A stretch of 64,000 bases of DNA, taken from NCBI RefSeq assembly GCF_024397895.1, contig NZ_CP073346.1:62001-126000 (forward strand), in the 5' to 3' direction. Position numbers and translations under genes: made by a program. Origin of the DNA: Pseudomonas benzenivorans. GTDB lineage: Bacteria > Pseudomonadota > Gammaproteobacteria > Pseudomonadales > Pseudomonadaceae. This document shows positions 18,771-27,800 of this stretch, one piece after another (position 1 is the first letter of the stretch; every line of letters begins with the position of its first letter). Below the pieces are notes generated by a model. It had not been told where the DNA came from and did no database searches. It worked only from the letters and a program-made list of their open reading frames with translations.

Positions 18771-19766
18771 TCAATCGGCCCGGCGGTCGTGCTTGCGGTG
18801 GCGGGTCTTCAGCAACGACAGCAAAACGCCACCGGCCAGCAGCCCCAAGGTCACAGTCAGGGAGAGCAGGGCAGGGACGTGGCCCAGCACATCCTGCAGG
18901 AAGATCTTGCTGCCGATGAAGATCAGTACCAGTGCCAGGGCGTACTTCAGGTAGATGAAGCGGTGCATCAGCGAGGCCAGGGCGAAGTACAGGGCGCGCA
19001 GGCCGAGAATCGCGAAGATGTTCGAGGTGTAGACGATAAAGGGGTCCTGGGTGATGGCGAACACCGCCGGCACGCTGTCCACGGCGAAGACCAGATCGGC
19101 CAGCTCGATCAGCACCAGGGCCAGTAACAGCGGGGTGGCGTGCAGTTGCTGCTTGCCCGTGACCGGGTCGCCCAGCCTGACCAGGAACCGGCCTTCATGC
19201 AGGACGTCGGTGACGCGCAGGCGCCGACTGAGAAAATCCAACAGCTTGCTCTGTGCCAGGTCTGGATGCTGTTCCTCGCGGCTGAACAACATTCTCACCC
19301 CGGTCAGCAGCAGGAATATGCCGAACAGATAGAGCACCCAGTCGAAGCGCTGTACCAGTGCGGTGCCCAGGCCGATCATCAGCGCGCGCAGCACCACCAC
19401 GCCGATGATGCCCCAGAACAGCACCCGGTGCTGGTAGCGCCGGGGGATGTTGAAGAACCCCAGAATCACCGCCATGACGAATACGTTGTCCATCGACAAC
19501 GACTGCTCGACCAGAAAGCCGGTGTAGAACTCCAGCGCCTTGCTCGCCCCGAGCTGCCACCAGATCCAGCCACCGAACGCCATGCCCACGCTGAAATAGC
19601 CGCTGTAGAGCAGCAGGCTCTCGCGCATCTCGATTTCATGCTGTTCGCGGTGCAGCACGCCCAGGTCGAACACCAGCAGGCCGATGACGATCCCGGCGAA
19701 GGCCAGCCAGAACCAGCCGGGGGTGCCGAGGAAGGGGGTCGAGATAAGGGTTTCAAGCATCGTCAT
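18771..19766 (-). CDS. TerC/Alx-family integral membrane protein
   Basis: Polytopic inner-membrane protein of 331 residues linked in E. coli to manganese handling and alkaline response (Alx) and elsewhere to tellurite resistance. About eight to nine transmembrane helices are visible. The family signatures are EQSLSMDNVFVMAVILGFF and ELADLVFAVDSVPAVFAITQDPFIVYTSNIFAILGLRALYF, whose acidic residues probably bind metal. GGAGG lies just ahead of the ATGACGATG double start. The 5' leader can form three adjacent hairpins (see 19791-19838). The gene converges on the acyl-CoA dehydrogenase at 18740 with a 30-bp gap. The exact ion is not determined here. Confidence 0.9.
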   Translation of the reverse strand: MTMLETLISTPFLGTPGWFWLAFAGIVIGLLVFDLGVLHREQHEIEMRESLLLYSGYFSVGMAFGGWIWWQLGASKALEFYTGFLVEQSLSMDNVFVMAVILGFFNIPRRYQHRVLFWGIIGVVVLRALMIGLGTALVQRFDWVLYLFGIFLLLTGVRMLFSREEQHPDLAQSKLLDFLSRRLRVTDVLHEGRFLVRLGDPVTGKQQLHATPLLLALVLIELADLVFAVDSVPAVFAITQDPFIVYTSNIFAILGLRALYFALASLMHRFIYLKYALALVLIFIGSKIFLQDVLGHVPALLSLTVTLGLLAGGVLLSLLKTRHRKHDRRAD

Positions 19767-19790
19767 AGGCCCTCCCTGCTGTGTCCGCCT

Positions 19791-19838
19791 AAGTTGAGAA
19801 TCAACTTGGTGACGCCGACATCACGGTGAGAAATCACC
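19791..19838 (-). promoter_or_regulatory. Three back-to-back hairpins in the terC/alx leader
   Basis: In plus-strand order these are AAGTTGA-GAA-TCAACTT (19791-19807), GTGACGCCGACATCAC (19809-19824; 4-bp stem, extendable by mismatched pairs) and GGTGA-GAAA-TCACC (19825-19838), virtually contiguous and ending 24 bp from the start codon. alx in E. coli is riboswitch-controlled, but I do not see the yybP-ykoY consensus, so this is only a candidate regulatory leader. Confidence 0.35.
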
Positions 19839-19895
19839 GCCAGAGGGGCCCGGTGCCACTGCAGATAAGGCTAGAGGGGAAACGGCTGTCCAGCA

Positions 19896-19920
19896 AACGG
19901 CCGCCCCGGTTCCGGGCGGC
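19896..19920 (-). terminator. Possible terminator of the PstS-OmpA gene
   Basis: Read on the minus strand, GCCGCCC, a 7-base loop, GGGCGGC and then CGTTTG. The stem is strong but the U tract is short. It begins 16 bp after the stop. Confidence 0.45.
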
Positions 19921-19935
19921 TGACGCGGGGGCTAC

Positions 19936-21318
19936 TCAGTAGACCCAGACCTCGACCCGGCGGTTCTTGATCCGCCCTTCGTCGGCATCGTTGGCCGCCA
20001 CCGGCAACTCATCGCCCAGGCCGATGACCTCGCGCAGCACCACGCCCTGGCGCACCAGTTCACGGCGCACGGCCATGGCGCGCAGCTTGGACAGCAGCTC
20101 GGCCCGGGCCGAATCGCTCTTGGGGTCACCGAAGCCGACCAGCACGACCTTGTGCCGCAGCTTGTCCTGGCTGCTCACGTACTCGAGCAGCCGCTCGAGG
20201 TCGCGCTGGGCCTTGTTGTCCAGGCTGGCGCTGCCTTCCGCGAAGCGGAAGTTCACCGACAGCCGCTTGGCCTCGCGGGCCAGGGTCTGGTAGGCGGCCG
20301 GCATGCCCTGACTGGGGGCCACCTGCACTGCCTGCACGGTCTGCGCGATAAAGCCGTTCTGCGCCACTATGGCCTGTCCGCGCGGGCTGTGGGCGAAGTT
20401 CACCAGCGCCTTGGCCCAGGGGTTGGCCAGCTCCGGCTGGTTGTACAGAAACAACCGGCGCGACAGTGGGTAGTCTTCGGTGGCGATCAGCGTCTCGCTC
20501 GGCGCCATGGCCTGCGATTGCCCTGCGGCGATGGCCAGGACCTTGGCCTGGCGGATATAGGGCAGGCCAATGAAGCCGATACCCTGCGGGTCCTGGCTGA
20601 CCAGGTCGGACAGCCGCTCGCTTGACTCGAAACGCCGGGCGCCGGCGGCCAGTGCCTTGCCGTTGGCGGCCAGGACCAGTTCCTTGAAGGTGTCGTAGGT
20701 GCCGGAATTGTCGTCGCGTGCGTACAGCTTGATCGCGCCGGGGCGACCGCCCAGTTGCGCCCAGTCGTTGATTTCCCCGGCGAATACCCGGGCCAGCTGG
20801 TCGGTGCGCAAGGCGTCGATGGGATTGCCCGGGTGCAGGATGATCGCCAGGCCGTCGATGGCAATGATCTGCTCCGCGCCGGGGCTTTTCAGATCGCCCA
20901 GTGTTGCCAGGGCGCTGACCTCGCCGTCCTTGATCGGGCGCGAGGAGGCGGCCAGGTCGGCGCTGCCATGCTGCAGGGCGACGAAGCCGGTGCTCGAGCC
21001 GTGGGCGGCCACCTCGATGCTGACCGTGCGGCCATCGGCGGTCTTGCCGGTGATCAGCTGCTCGTTGTCCGCCTTGCCGGGTGCCACGCTGATCGCGCTC
21101 AGACCCTGCTGCTCGAGCAGGCCCTTGACCAGTGCCGGGCCGAGCTTCGCGCCTATGGTGTTGGAACCCTGGATACGCAGCACAGTGCCGTCTTCTGCGG
21201 CTATGGGCAGGGCGGCAAAGCCGGAGCCGGGCAGGAAGCAGCAGGCGAAGCCGAGCAACAGCGAGGTTGCGAGTCGGCTCCAGGTTTCGCGATCACGGGC
21301 GGGCAGGGCGCGCGGCAT
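19936..21318 (-). CDS. PstS-like phosphate-binding domain fused to an OmpA C-terminal domain
   Basis: Secreted protein of 460 residues. A signal peptide covers about residues 1-35 (LATSLLLGFACCFLPGSGFA). A PBP-like phosphate-binding domain follows at about 45-330: LRIQGSNTIG resembles the phosphate-binding loop, and other blocks are AAHGSSTGFVAL, IAIDGLAIILHPGNPI and RDDNSGTYDTFKELVL. The C-terminal OmpA-like peptidoglycan-binding domain runs from about 350 to 460 (FRFAEGSASLDNKAQRDL, VVLVGFGDPKSD, RIKNRRVEVWVY). The start MPRALPARD at 21318 is chosen because AAGGTG lies 9 bases upstream and the signal peptide then sits normally; the longer frame would run through the Pho-box array. No pstCAB genes are near. 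The protein probably holds a phosphate-binding module at the cell wall. Confidence 0.85.
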   Translation of the reverse strand: MPRALPARDRETWSRLATSLLLGFACCFLPGSGFAALPIAAEDGTVLRIQGSNTIGAKLGPALVKGLLEQQGLSAISVAPGKADNEQLITGKTADGRTVSIEVAAHGSSTGFVALQHGSADLAASSRPIKDGEVSALATLGDLKSPGAEQIIAIDGLAIILHPGNPIDALRTDQLARVFAGEINDWAQLGGRPGAIKLYARDDNSGTYDTFKELVLAANGKALAAGARRFESSERLSDLVSQDPQGIGFIGLPYIRQAKVLAIAAGQSQAMAPSETLIATEDYPLSRRLFLYNQPELANPWAKALVNFAHSPRGQAIVAQNGFIAQTVQAVQVAPSQGMPAAYQTLAREAKRLSVNFRFAEGSASLDNKAQRDLERLLEYVSSQDKLRHKVVLVGFGDPKSDSARAELLSKLRAMAVRRELVRQGVVLREVIGLGDELPVAANDADEGRIKNRRVEVWVY

Positions 21319-21361
21319 GCGACAGACACCTTGTATGGGTGGATGAGGATGCCGCGACGAT

Positions 21362-21390
21362 AAGACAGCTAGATGACAGAAATATGACGA
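21362..21390 (-). promoter_or_regulatory. Pho-box-like array of three 7-bp repeats
   Basis: On the minus strand TCGTCAT, ATTT, CTGTCAT, CTAG, CTGTCTT: three half-sites on an 11-bp period. The PhoB consensus is CTGTCAT repeated with a 4-bp gap (established knowledge). The array ends 43 bp before the start of the PstS-OmpA gene, a suitable place for PhoB activation. Confidence 0.72.
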
Positions 21391-21411
21391 CGAGAGGTTG
21401 GCGTGTGAACG

Positions 21412-21447
21412 GGGCGGCAAATCGATCCAATAAAGATCGCGCCGCCC
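21412..21447 (-). terminator. Stem-loop after xthA, possible terminator
   Basis: GGGCGGC and GCCGCCC enclose a 22-base AT-rich loop that itself has GATC/GATC pairing. It starts 10 bp past the xthA stop. There is no strong U tract, so confidence is low. Confidence 0.35.
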
Positions 21448-21457
21448 GGGCGATGCT

Positions 21458-22270
21458 CTAGCCCAGCTCCAACCAGATCGGCGCGTGGTCCGAGGGCTTT
21501 TCCATAGCGCGCAGTTCGTAGTCGATACCGGCGTCCTTGATCCGCTCCTGCAGGGCTCGGGAGGCGAGGATCACATCGATGCGCAGGCCGCGCTTGGGTT
21601 CGTCCTCGAAGCCGCGACTGCGGTAGTCGAACCAGCTGAAGCGGTCGCTCACAGCCGGATTGAGCTGGCGGAAGCTGTCCACCAGGCCCCAGTCCTTCAG
21701 CTCCGCCAGCCACTCGCGTTCCTCCGGCAGGAAGCTGCACTTGCCGGTCTTGAGCCAGCGCAAGCGGTTCGGTTCGCCGATGCCGATATCGCAGTCCTCG
21801 GGGGAAATATTGATATCGCCCATCACCACCAGCGGCTGATCCGGCTGGAACTGGCTGCGCAGCAACTGCTGCAGGTCGGCGTAGAAGCGCTGCTTGGCCG
21901 GAAACTTGAGCGGGTGATCGCGACTCTCGCCCTGGGGAAAGTAGCCGTTCATCACGGTCACCGGGTTGCCCTGGGCATCGGCGAAGGTGCCGTAGATGAA
22001 GCGACGCTGGGCGTCCTCAGGATCATCGGGAAAGCCCTTGTGCAGGGCCAATGGGGCCTGGCGCGAGAGCAGGGCGACGCCGTAGTGGCCCTTCTGGCCG
22101 TGGTAGTGCACGTGATAGCCGAGCTGGCGGATCTCGGCCTCGGGGAACTGCTCGTCGGCGACCTTGGTCTCCTGCAGGCCGATCACGTCCGGCTGGTGTT
22201 TGTCGATCAACGCCGCCAGCTGGTGGGGGCGCGCACGCAGGCCGTTGATGTTGAAGGAAACAATCTTCAT
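21458..22270 (-). CDS. xthA: Exodeoxyribonuclease III (AP endonuclease)
   Basis: DNA-repair nuclease that cuts 5' of abasic sites and degrades one strand from 3' ends. The 270 residues match the ExoIII fold throughout: [13 protein letters not shown] (Asn7), LQETKV with metal-binding Glu34, [38 protein letters not shown] and the terminal [10 protein letters not shown] with the catalytic His. The length is that of E. coli Xth. It reads away from the GNAT gene at 22417, with 146 bp between them, and is followed by the PstS-OmpA gene. All catalytic blocks are intact. Confidence 0.95.
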   Translation of the reverse strand: MKIVSFNINGLRARPHQLAALIDKHQPDVIGLQETKVADEQFPEAEIRQLGYHVHYHGQKGHYGVALLSRQAPLALHKGFPDDPEDAQRRFIYGTFADAQGNPVTVMNGYFPQGESRDHPLKFPAKQRFYADLQQLLRSQFQPDQPLVVMGDINISPEDCDIGIGEPNRLRWLKTGKCSFLPEEREWLAELKDWGLVDSFRQLNPAVSDRFSWFDYRSRGFEDEPKRGLRIDVILASRALQERIKDAGIDYELRAMEKPSDHAPIWLELG

Positions 22271-22416
22271 GGGCGGCAGGTCCTGGAGCTTCTGGCTGGA
22301 AAGCCGGGAATGCTAGCCGATCCAGCCCGGCCGGGGCCAGTCGCCTGGCGGGCGATGGGCTGCGGTGCTACCGTGGCCCTAGGCCAGATATTCCTATAAC
22401 AACAGAGGTCGCGCCT

Positions 22417-23058
22417 ATGTCCAACAGCCCAGCCGAAATTCGTCAGCTCGATGGCGGTTACGCGCGCGAGGCGCGCTCGCTGCTGTATCACGCCTACCGC
22501 CATGAGCCCACCTTCGCCTACCTGTTCGAGGCCGAGCGGCCCGGCTATGACCAGCGCGTGCGAGCCACGGTGCGCGAGCTGGTGCAGCAACATTTCAGCG
22601 AAGACCTGCCGGCGCTGGGCCTGTTGATCGATGACCGCCTGATCGGCATGGCACTGATCGCGCCGCCCCAGCGACGCATGGATATCACCGAAAGCTGGGC
22701 CTGGCGCATGCGCATGCTGCTGACTGCCGGGTTCCGCTGCACCAAGCGCTACCTGGAATACCACGATGCCGTGCTGGCCTGCCTGCCACCGGGCGCCTAC
22801 CACCTGCTGCCGCTGCTCGGTGTCCACCCGGAATTCCAGGGCCAGCACCTCGGCGAGCAACTGCTCGAAGCCGTGCACAACTGGTGCGCCGAGGACGGCA
22901 GCTCCCGCGGTGTGGTCCTCGACACCGGCGATGAGCATTACCTGGCGTTCTACCAGCGCCAGGGGTATCAGGAGGTCGGCCAGGTGGCGATCGGGCCGAT
23001 CGTCGAGCATGTGTTCTTCCACCCCAATCCGCAACCGGCGGTCAAGGCCAGCGCCTGA
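22417..23058 (+). CDS. GNAT-family N-acetyltransferase
   Basis: Predicted acetyl-CoA-dependent acyltransferase of 213 residues. The acetyl-CoA loop is LLGVHPEFQGQHLGEQLLEAVHNW (about 130-152), followed by VVLDTGDEHYLAFYQRQGYQEVGQVAIG, where Tyr in AFYQRQGY occupies the usual general-acid region. The N-terminal half (EPTFAYLFEAERPGYDQRVRATVRELV) is helical and variable, as in the family. The substrate is unknown. It lies between divergent xthA and tamA, 75 bp before the latter, and could be cotranscribed with it, but no functional link is evident. Confidence 0.85.
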   Translation: MSNSPAEIRQLDGGYAREARSLLYHAYRHEPTFAYLFEAERPGYDQRVRATVRELVQQHFSEDLPALGLLIDDRLIGMALIAPPQRRMDITESWAWRMRMLLTAGFRCTKRYLEYHDAVLACLPPGAYHLLPLLGVHPEFQGQHLGEQLLEAVHNWCAEDGSSRGVVLDTGDEHYLAFYQRQGYQEVGQVAIGPIVEHVFFHPNPQPAVKASA

Positions 23059-23133
23059 CGCCAGCGCGTCGCGCTCCATCGCCGCGCTCGGCCCCAGGCT
23101 CTGGCCGGGGCGCCGCGTGCTAGCATCGGCGCT

Positions 23134-24861
23134 ATGACCGCCTTCTCCAGATTCTGCGCCGCTCTGGTGCTCCTGCTGTTCAGTGCCGCTACGCTCGCCG
23201 AGGCGCGCCTGGAGGTGCAGGTGCAGCCCGCCAACAAGGCCCTGAGGCAAAATGTCGAAGGTCATATCGGCACGCTGGGCGAACGCGACTCCGAGTCGCT
23301 GCAGCGCTATCGCCGGTTCGCCGAGGCCCAGGCCCGCGAGGCGGCACAGGCACTGGGTTACTACCAGGCGCAGATCGCCAGCGAGGTAATCGCCGGTGAT
23401 CCCCATCGGCTGGTTATTCGCATCGACGCCGGTGAGCCGGTGCGCCTGCGCGAAGTGACCCTGCGCATCGAGGGGCCGGCCAGCCAGCTCAAGGCCTTCC
23501 GCCTGCCCAGCGATGAGGGGCTGCGCAGCGGCGCGGTACTCAATCACGGGCGTTATGACGCCGCCAAGCGGCACATCCAGAACCAGGCTTCGCGCTATGG
23601 CTTCTTCGCCGGGCGCTTCACCCGCCAGCGCCTGCGCATCGACCCGGCCGCCGGGGTGGCCGATATCGAACTGGTCTACGACAGCGGCCCGCGCTACCGG
23701 CTGGGCACCGTGAGCTTCAGCGGCGATGCGCCGTTCGACCCGGAACTGTTGCAGCGCATGGTGCCCTTCGAGGCCGACAGCCCCTATGACTCCGAGCTGA
23801 TCGCCGAGCTGTACCAGGCGATGCGCGCCAGCGGCTACTTCGAGACGGTGCAGGTCGATGCCAACCCGGCCATGGCCGAAGCCCAGACCATTCCGGTCGA
23901 GGTCCAGCTGCAGGTGCGCAAGCCGCGCAGCCTGGGCCTGGGTCTGGGCGTTTCTACCGATGTCGGGGTGCGCGGCCGGGCCAACTGGACGCGCTATTGG
24001 GACAATCCCCAGGGTCACAGCTACGGCGCCGAGATGGAGCTGTCGATGCCGCGGCAGAACGTCGGCCTGTGGTACGACGTGCCGGGCGATCCACCGCTGA
24101 CCGACAAGCTGCGCTACGCCGGTGGCTATCAGTACGAGGAACTGGCCGACACCGACAGCCTCAGTCGCCTGCTGACCCTCGGCCCGGAATGGCACAGCCG
24201 GCGGGACAGCGGCTGGCAGCGGGTGATCTCGCTGAAGTGGCGGCATGAAGAGTTTCGCCTCGGCGACGACGCCGGCCTCAGTACCCTGCTGATGCCGGGC
24301 GTCAGCTACGCCTACCTGCACAGCGACAACCAGCTGGACCCCAACCAGGGTTATCGCCTGCAGTTCGACCTGGCCGTGGCCAAGCGGGGACTGCTGTCCG
24401 ACGCCGACGTGGTGCATGGCGATGTGCTGGTCAAGGGCCTGACCACCCTCGGACAGAAACATCGCCTGCTCGGCCGGGTTCAGCTCGGCGCCACCGAGTC
24501 GACGGGGTTCGCGACCGTGCCGCCTTCGCTGCGGTTCTTCGCCGGCGGCGACCAGAGCGTGCGGGGCTACGACTACCAGAGCCTGTCGCCGGAGAATGCC
24601 CAGGGCGACAAGATCGGTGGGCGCTACCTGTTCGCCGTCAGCGCCGAATATCAATACAGCTTCACCGAACGCTGGCGCCTGGCGACCTTCATCGATCAGG
24701 GCAACAGCTTCAACTCACTGGACTTTTCCAGCCTGAAGAGCGCGGTGGGCATCGGTCTGCGCTGGGTGTCGCCGGTGGGCCCGCTGCGCCTGGACCTGGC
24801 CCATCCGCTGGATGAGCAGGGCGGCGTGCGCCTGCACTTCTCCATGGGGCCTGAGCTGTGA
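23134..24861 (+). CDS. tamA: Translocation and assembly module outer-membrane protein TamA
   Basis: BamA-superfamily (Omp85) barrel that works with TamB in outer-membrane protein or lipid homeostasis. The 575 residues start with a signal peptide (CAALVLLLFSAATLAEA), continue with POTRA domains (about 25-265, including LVIRIDAGEPVRLREVTLRIEG and YRLGTVSFSGDAPFD), and end in a beta-barrel of about 300 residues. The Omp85 lid-loop motif appears as VRGYDYQSLSPEN, and the C terminus is a strand of alternating hydrophobic residues. The stop codon overlaps the tamB start (GTGA), indicating translational coupling. Confidence 0.93.
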   Translation: MTAFSRFCAALVLLLFSAATLAEARLEVQVQPANKALRQNVEGHIGTLGERDSESLQRYRRFAEAQAREAAQALGYYQAQIASEVIAGDPHRLVIRIDAGEPVRLREVTLRIEGPASQLKAFRLPSDEGLRSGAVLNHGRYDAAKRHIQNQASRYGFFAGRFTRQRLRIDPAAGVADIELVYDSGPRYRLGTVSFSGDAPFDPELLQRMVPFEADSPYDSELIAELYQAMRASGYFETVQVDANPAMAEAQTIPVEVQLQVRKPRSLGLGLGVSTDVGVRGRANWTRYWDNPQGHSYGAEMELSMPRQNVGLWYDVPGDPPLTDKLRYAGGYQYEELADTDSLSRLLTLGPEWHSRRDSGWQRVISLKWRHEEFRLGDDAGLSTLLMPGVSYAYLHSDNQLDPNQGYRLQFDLAVAKRGLLSDADVVHGDVLVKGLTTLGQKHRLLGRVQLGATESTGFATVPPSLRFFAGGDQSVRGYDYQSLSPENAQGDKIGGRYLFAVSAEYQYSFTERWRLATFIDQGNSFNSLDFSSLKSAVGIGLRWVSPVGPLRLDLAHPLDEQGGVRLHFSMGPEL

Positions 24862-27800
24862 GGCGAGGCTGGCGCTATGGCGGCTACGGCCTGCTGGCTG
24901 TCATCGGCCTGACGCTGGTGGCACTGGCCTGGCTGCTCGGCAGCCAGGCGGGCAGCCGCTGGGCCCTGGAGCGGGTACCCGGCCTGCAGGTGAGCGGATT
25001 CACCGGGCGGCTGGGCGGCAGCTGGCAGGCCGAGGCGCTGGACTGGCGGCGCGGCGAGACGCGGCTGAGCCTGAATGCGCCGATGCTGGCCTGGTCGCCA
25101 CGCTGCCTGTGGCACCTGACCCTGTGCATCGAGCGGCTGCAGGCCGAGCGAGTCGAGCTGCACCTGCCATCGACAGACGAGGACAGTAGCGAGCCACTTG
25201 CGCTGCCGGAACTGCAACTGCCCCTGGCCGTGCGCCTCGGCGAACTGCGCATCGACCGCCTGCTGGTCAATGGCAATGATCAACTGCAAGGGCTGCAGCT
25301 GTCTGCACAATGGCAGGCCGAGGGCCTGCAGATCGGCAGGCTGGCGCTGCGCCAGGGCGAGCTGCACCTGGAACTGCAGGGCCGCCTGCTGCCCGGCGGC
25401 GACTGGCCGCTGAGCGCCAGCGGGCACCTCAAACTGCCAGCGCCCGCGCAACGCGACTGGCAACTGGCGCTGCAGGTGGACGGCGACCTGCTCGGCAGCC
25501 TGCAGCTGAGCGCCGACAGCACCGGCTACCTGCAGGGCCGGTTGGTCGGCCAAGTGCAGCCATTGGCGGCGAACCTGCCGGCCAGCGCACGCCTGACGGC
25601 CGATGCGTTCCTGGCCAGCGGCGAGCTGCCGCAAACCCTGCGCCTGGACGCGCTTGAGATAGAGGCGGGTGGCAATCTGGCCGACGGCTATCGGGTCAGG
25701 GGCAGGGCCCAGTTGCCGGGCGAGGGCGAGGCGCTGGTTCTGGCGCTGGACGGCCGGGTCGATGGCCAAGGCGCCGATGTCGCCGACCTCAGCCTCAGCG
25801 CCAGTGCCGAACAGCGCTTGCAGCTCAGCGGGCGGGTCGACTGGCAGGAAGCACTGAGCCTCGACACTCGTTTCGACTGGCAGGATTTTCCCTGGCGCCG
25901 CCTGTTGCCCCAGGTAGACGAACCGCCGGTGAGCCTGCGCAAATTGCAGGGCGAACTGGCCTACCAGAGTGGCAACTACCTCGGCCACTTCAGCGCCGAG
26001 CTGCAAGGCCCGGCCGGTCCCTTCAGCCTGCAAAGTCCGCTCAGCGGCGACTTGCAGCAGCTGTTTCTGCCCGAGCTGCGCCTGCAGGCCGGCCAGGGCC
26101 GGGCCGAGGGTCAGCTCAACCTGGGCTTTGCCGAGGTCCTGCGCTGGAAATCCCGCCTGCAGCTCACCGACCTCGACCCGGCCTACTGGCTGGCCGAACT
26201 CCCGGGTCAGCTGGCCGGTCCGCTGAACAGCGATGGCGAGCTGCGGGACGGGCACTTGAGCCTGGAGGCGGATATCGCCCTCACGGGCCGCCTGCGCGGT
26301 CAACCGGCGCGCCTGCAAGCCCGGGCCAGTGGGGCCGGGGAGCACTGGTCCCTGAACCAGATCGATCTGCGCCTGGGCGACAACCGCATCCACGGTCGAG
26401 GCGAGCTGCAGCAGCGCCTCAACGGCCAGTTGCAGCTGGACCTGCCGCGCCTCGGTCAGTTGTGGCCGCAGCTGCGCGGCCAGTTGCAGGGCCAACTGGA
26501 TCTCGCCGGCAGCCTGCAGACGCCCCAGGGCCAGCTGAAGGCCCAAGGCAGCCAGCTGGCCTTCGCCGACCGGCGTGTGCAGCGCCTGCAGCTGGACGCC
26601 CGGCTCGATGCCCAGCAGCAGGCGCGCCTCGAGCTGCAGGCTGATGGCATCGCCCTGGGCGAGACCGAACTCGGGCAATTGACCGCCACAGGTCGTGGCG
26701 ATGCCCTTCGCCAGCAACTGGCGTTGCAGCTCGCCGGGCCAACCCTGCATAGCGCCCTGGCCCTGGCGGGCGAGCTGAAGGGCGGCGTCTGGCGCGGCCA
26801 GTTGCGCAGTGGCGAGGTGCAGAGCGGCGGCCAGGACTGGCGCCTGCAGCAGCCGGCCAGCCTGGTACGCCAGGCCGATGGCCGTCTGGACCTCGGTGCC
26901 CATTGCTGGCGCTCCGGCGCCGCCAGCCTGTGCGGCGAGCAACAGCGGCTGCTGCCCGAACCGAAGATCCGCTATCGCCTGGCCGACTTTCCCCTCGACA
27001 GCCTCGGCCCCTGGCTGCCCAAGGACTTCGCCTGGCAGGGCCAGCTGGATGCCGAGATCGCCCTGGACCTGCCGGCGGCCGGGCCGCGCGGTCAGGTCCG
27101 GGTCGATGCCGGCGGCGGCATTTGGCGCATTCGCGATCAGGAGCGCTGGCTGGAGTTCTCCTACGACGAGCTGCGCCTGGACAGCCAGCTGCGCCCCGAG
27201 CGCATCGACACGCGCCTGGAGCTGCGGGGGCCGAAGATTGGCCAGCTGTCGGTGCAGGCCCAGCTCGATCCGCGACCGGCCGACAAACCACTGTCCGGCG
27301 GCTTCCACCTGCGGGATCTGGATCTGGCTATGGCCCGGCCCTTCGTGCCCCGGGTCGAGCACCTGGCCGGGCGCCTGGAAGGCAGCGGCACCCTCGGCGG
27401 CGTGCTGCTGGCGCCACGGGTCGAGGGACTGGTGCAGCTCCGCGACGGCGAGATCAGCGGCGGCCAGCTGCCGAGCAACTTCCGAGAGCTGCAGCTGCAG
27501 GCGCGCATCGCCGGCGACAGGCTGCAACTCGCGGGTGGCTGGCGCAGCGGTGAGCAGGGCCGCGGCGAACTCAGTGGCGAGCTGGCCTGGACCGACACCT
27601 TGCAGGGCGAGTTGCGTGTCAGCGGTACACGGCTGCCGGTCAGCATCGAACCCTACGCGGAGCTGGAGGTCGAGCCGGACCTGCGGCTGAGCCTGGCCCA
27701 GGAGCGACTCGCCCTGGCCGGCAAGGTGGCGATTCCCCGGGGCAAGATCCTGATTCGCGAGCTGCCGCCGTCCACGGTGCAGGTATCGGACGACGCGGTG

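Noticed and set aside
19767..19895. yybP-ykoY manganese riboswitch before terC/alx
   Set aside because: The conserved loop sequences of that riboswitch were not found; only generic hairpins are present.
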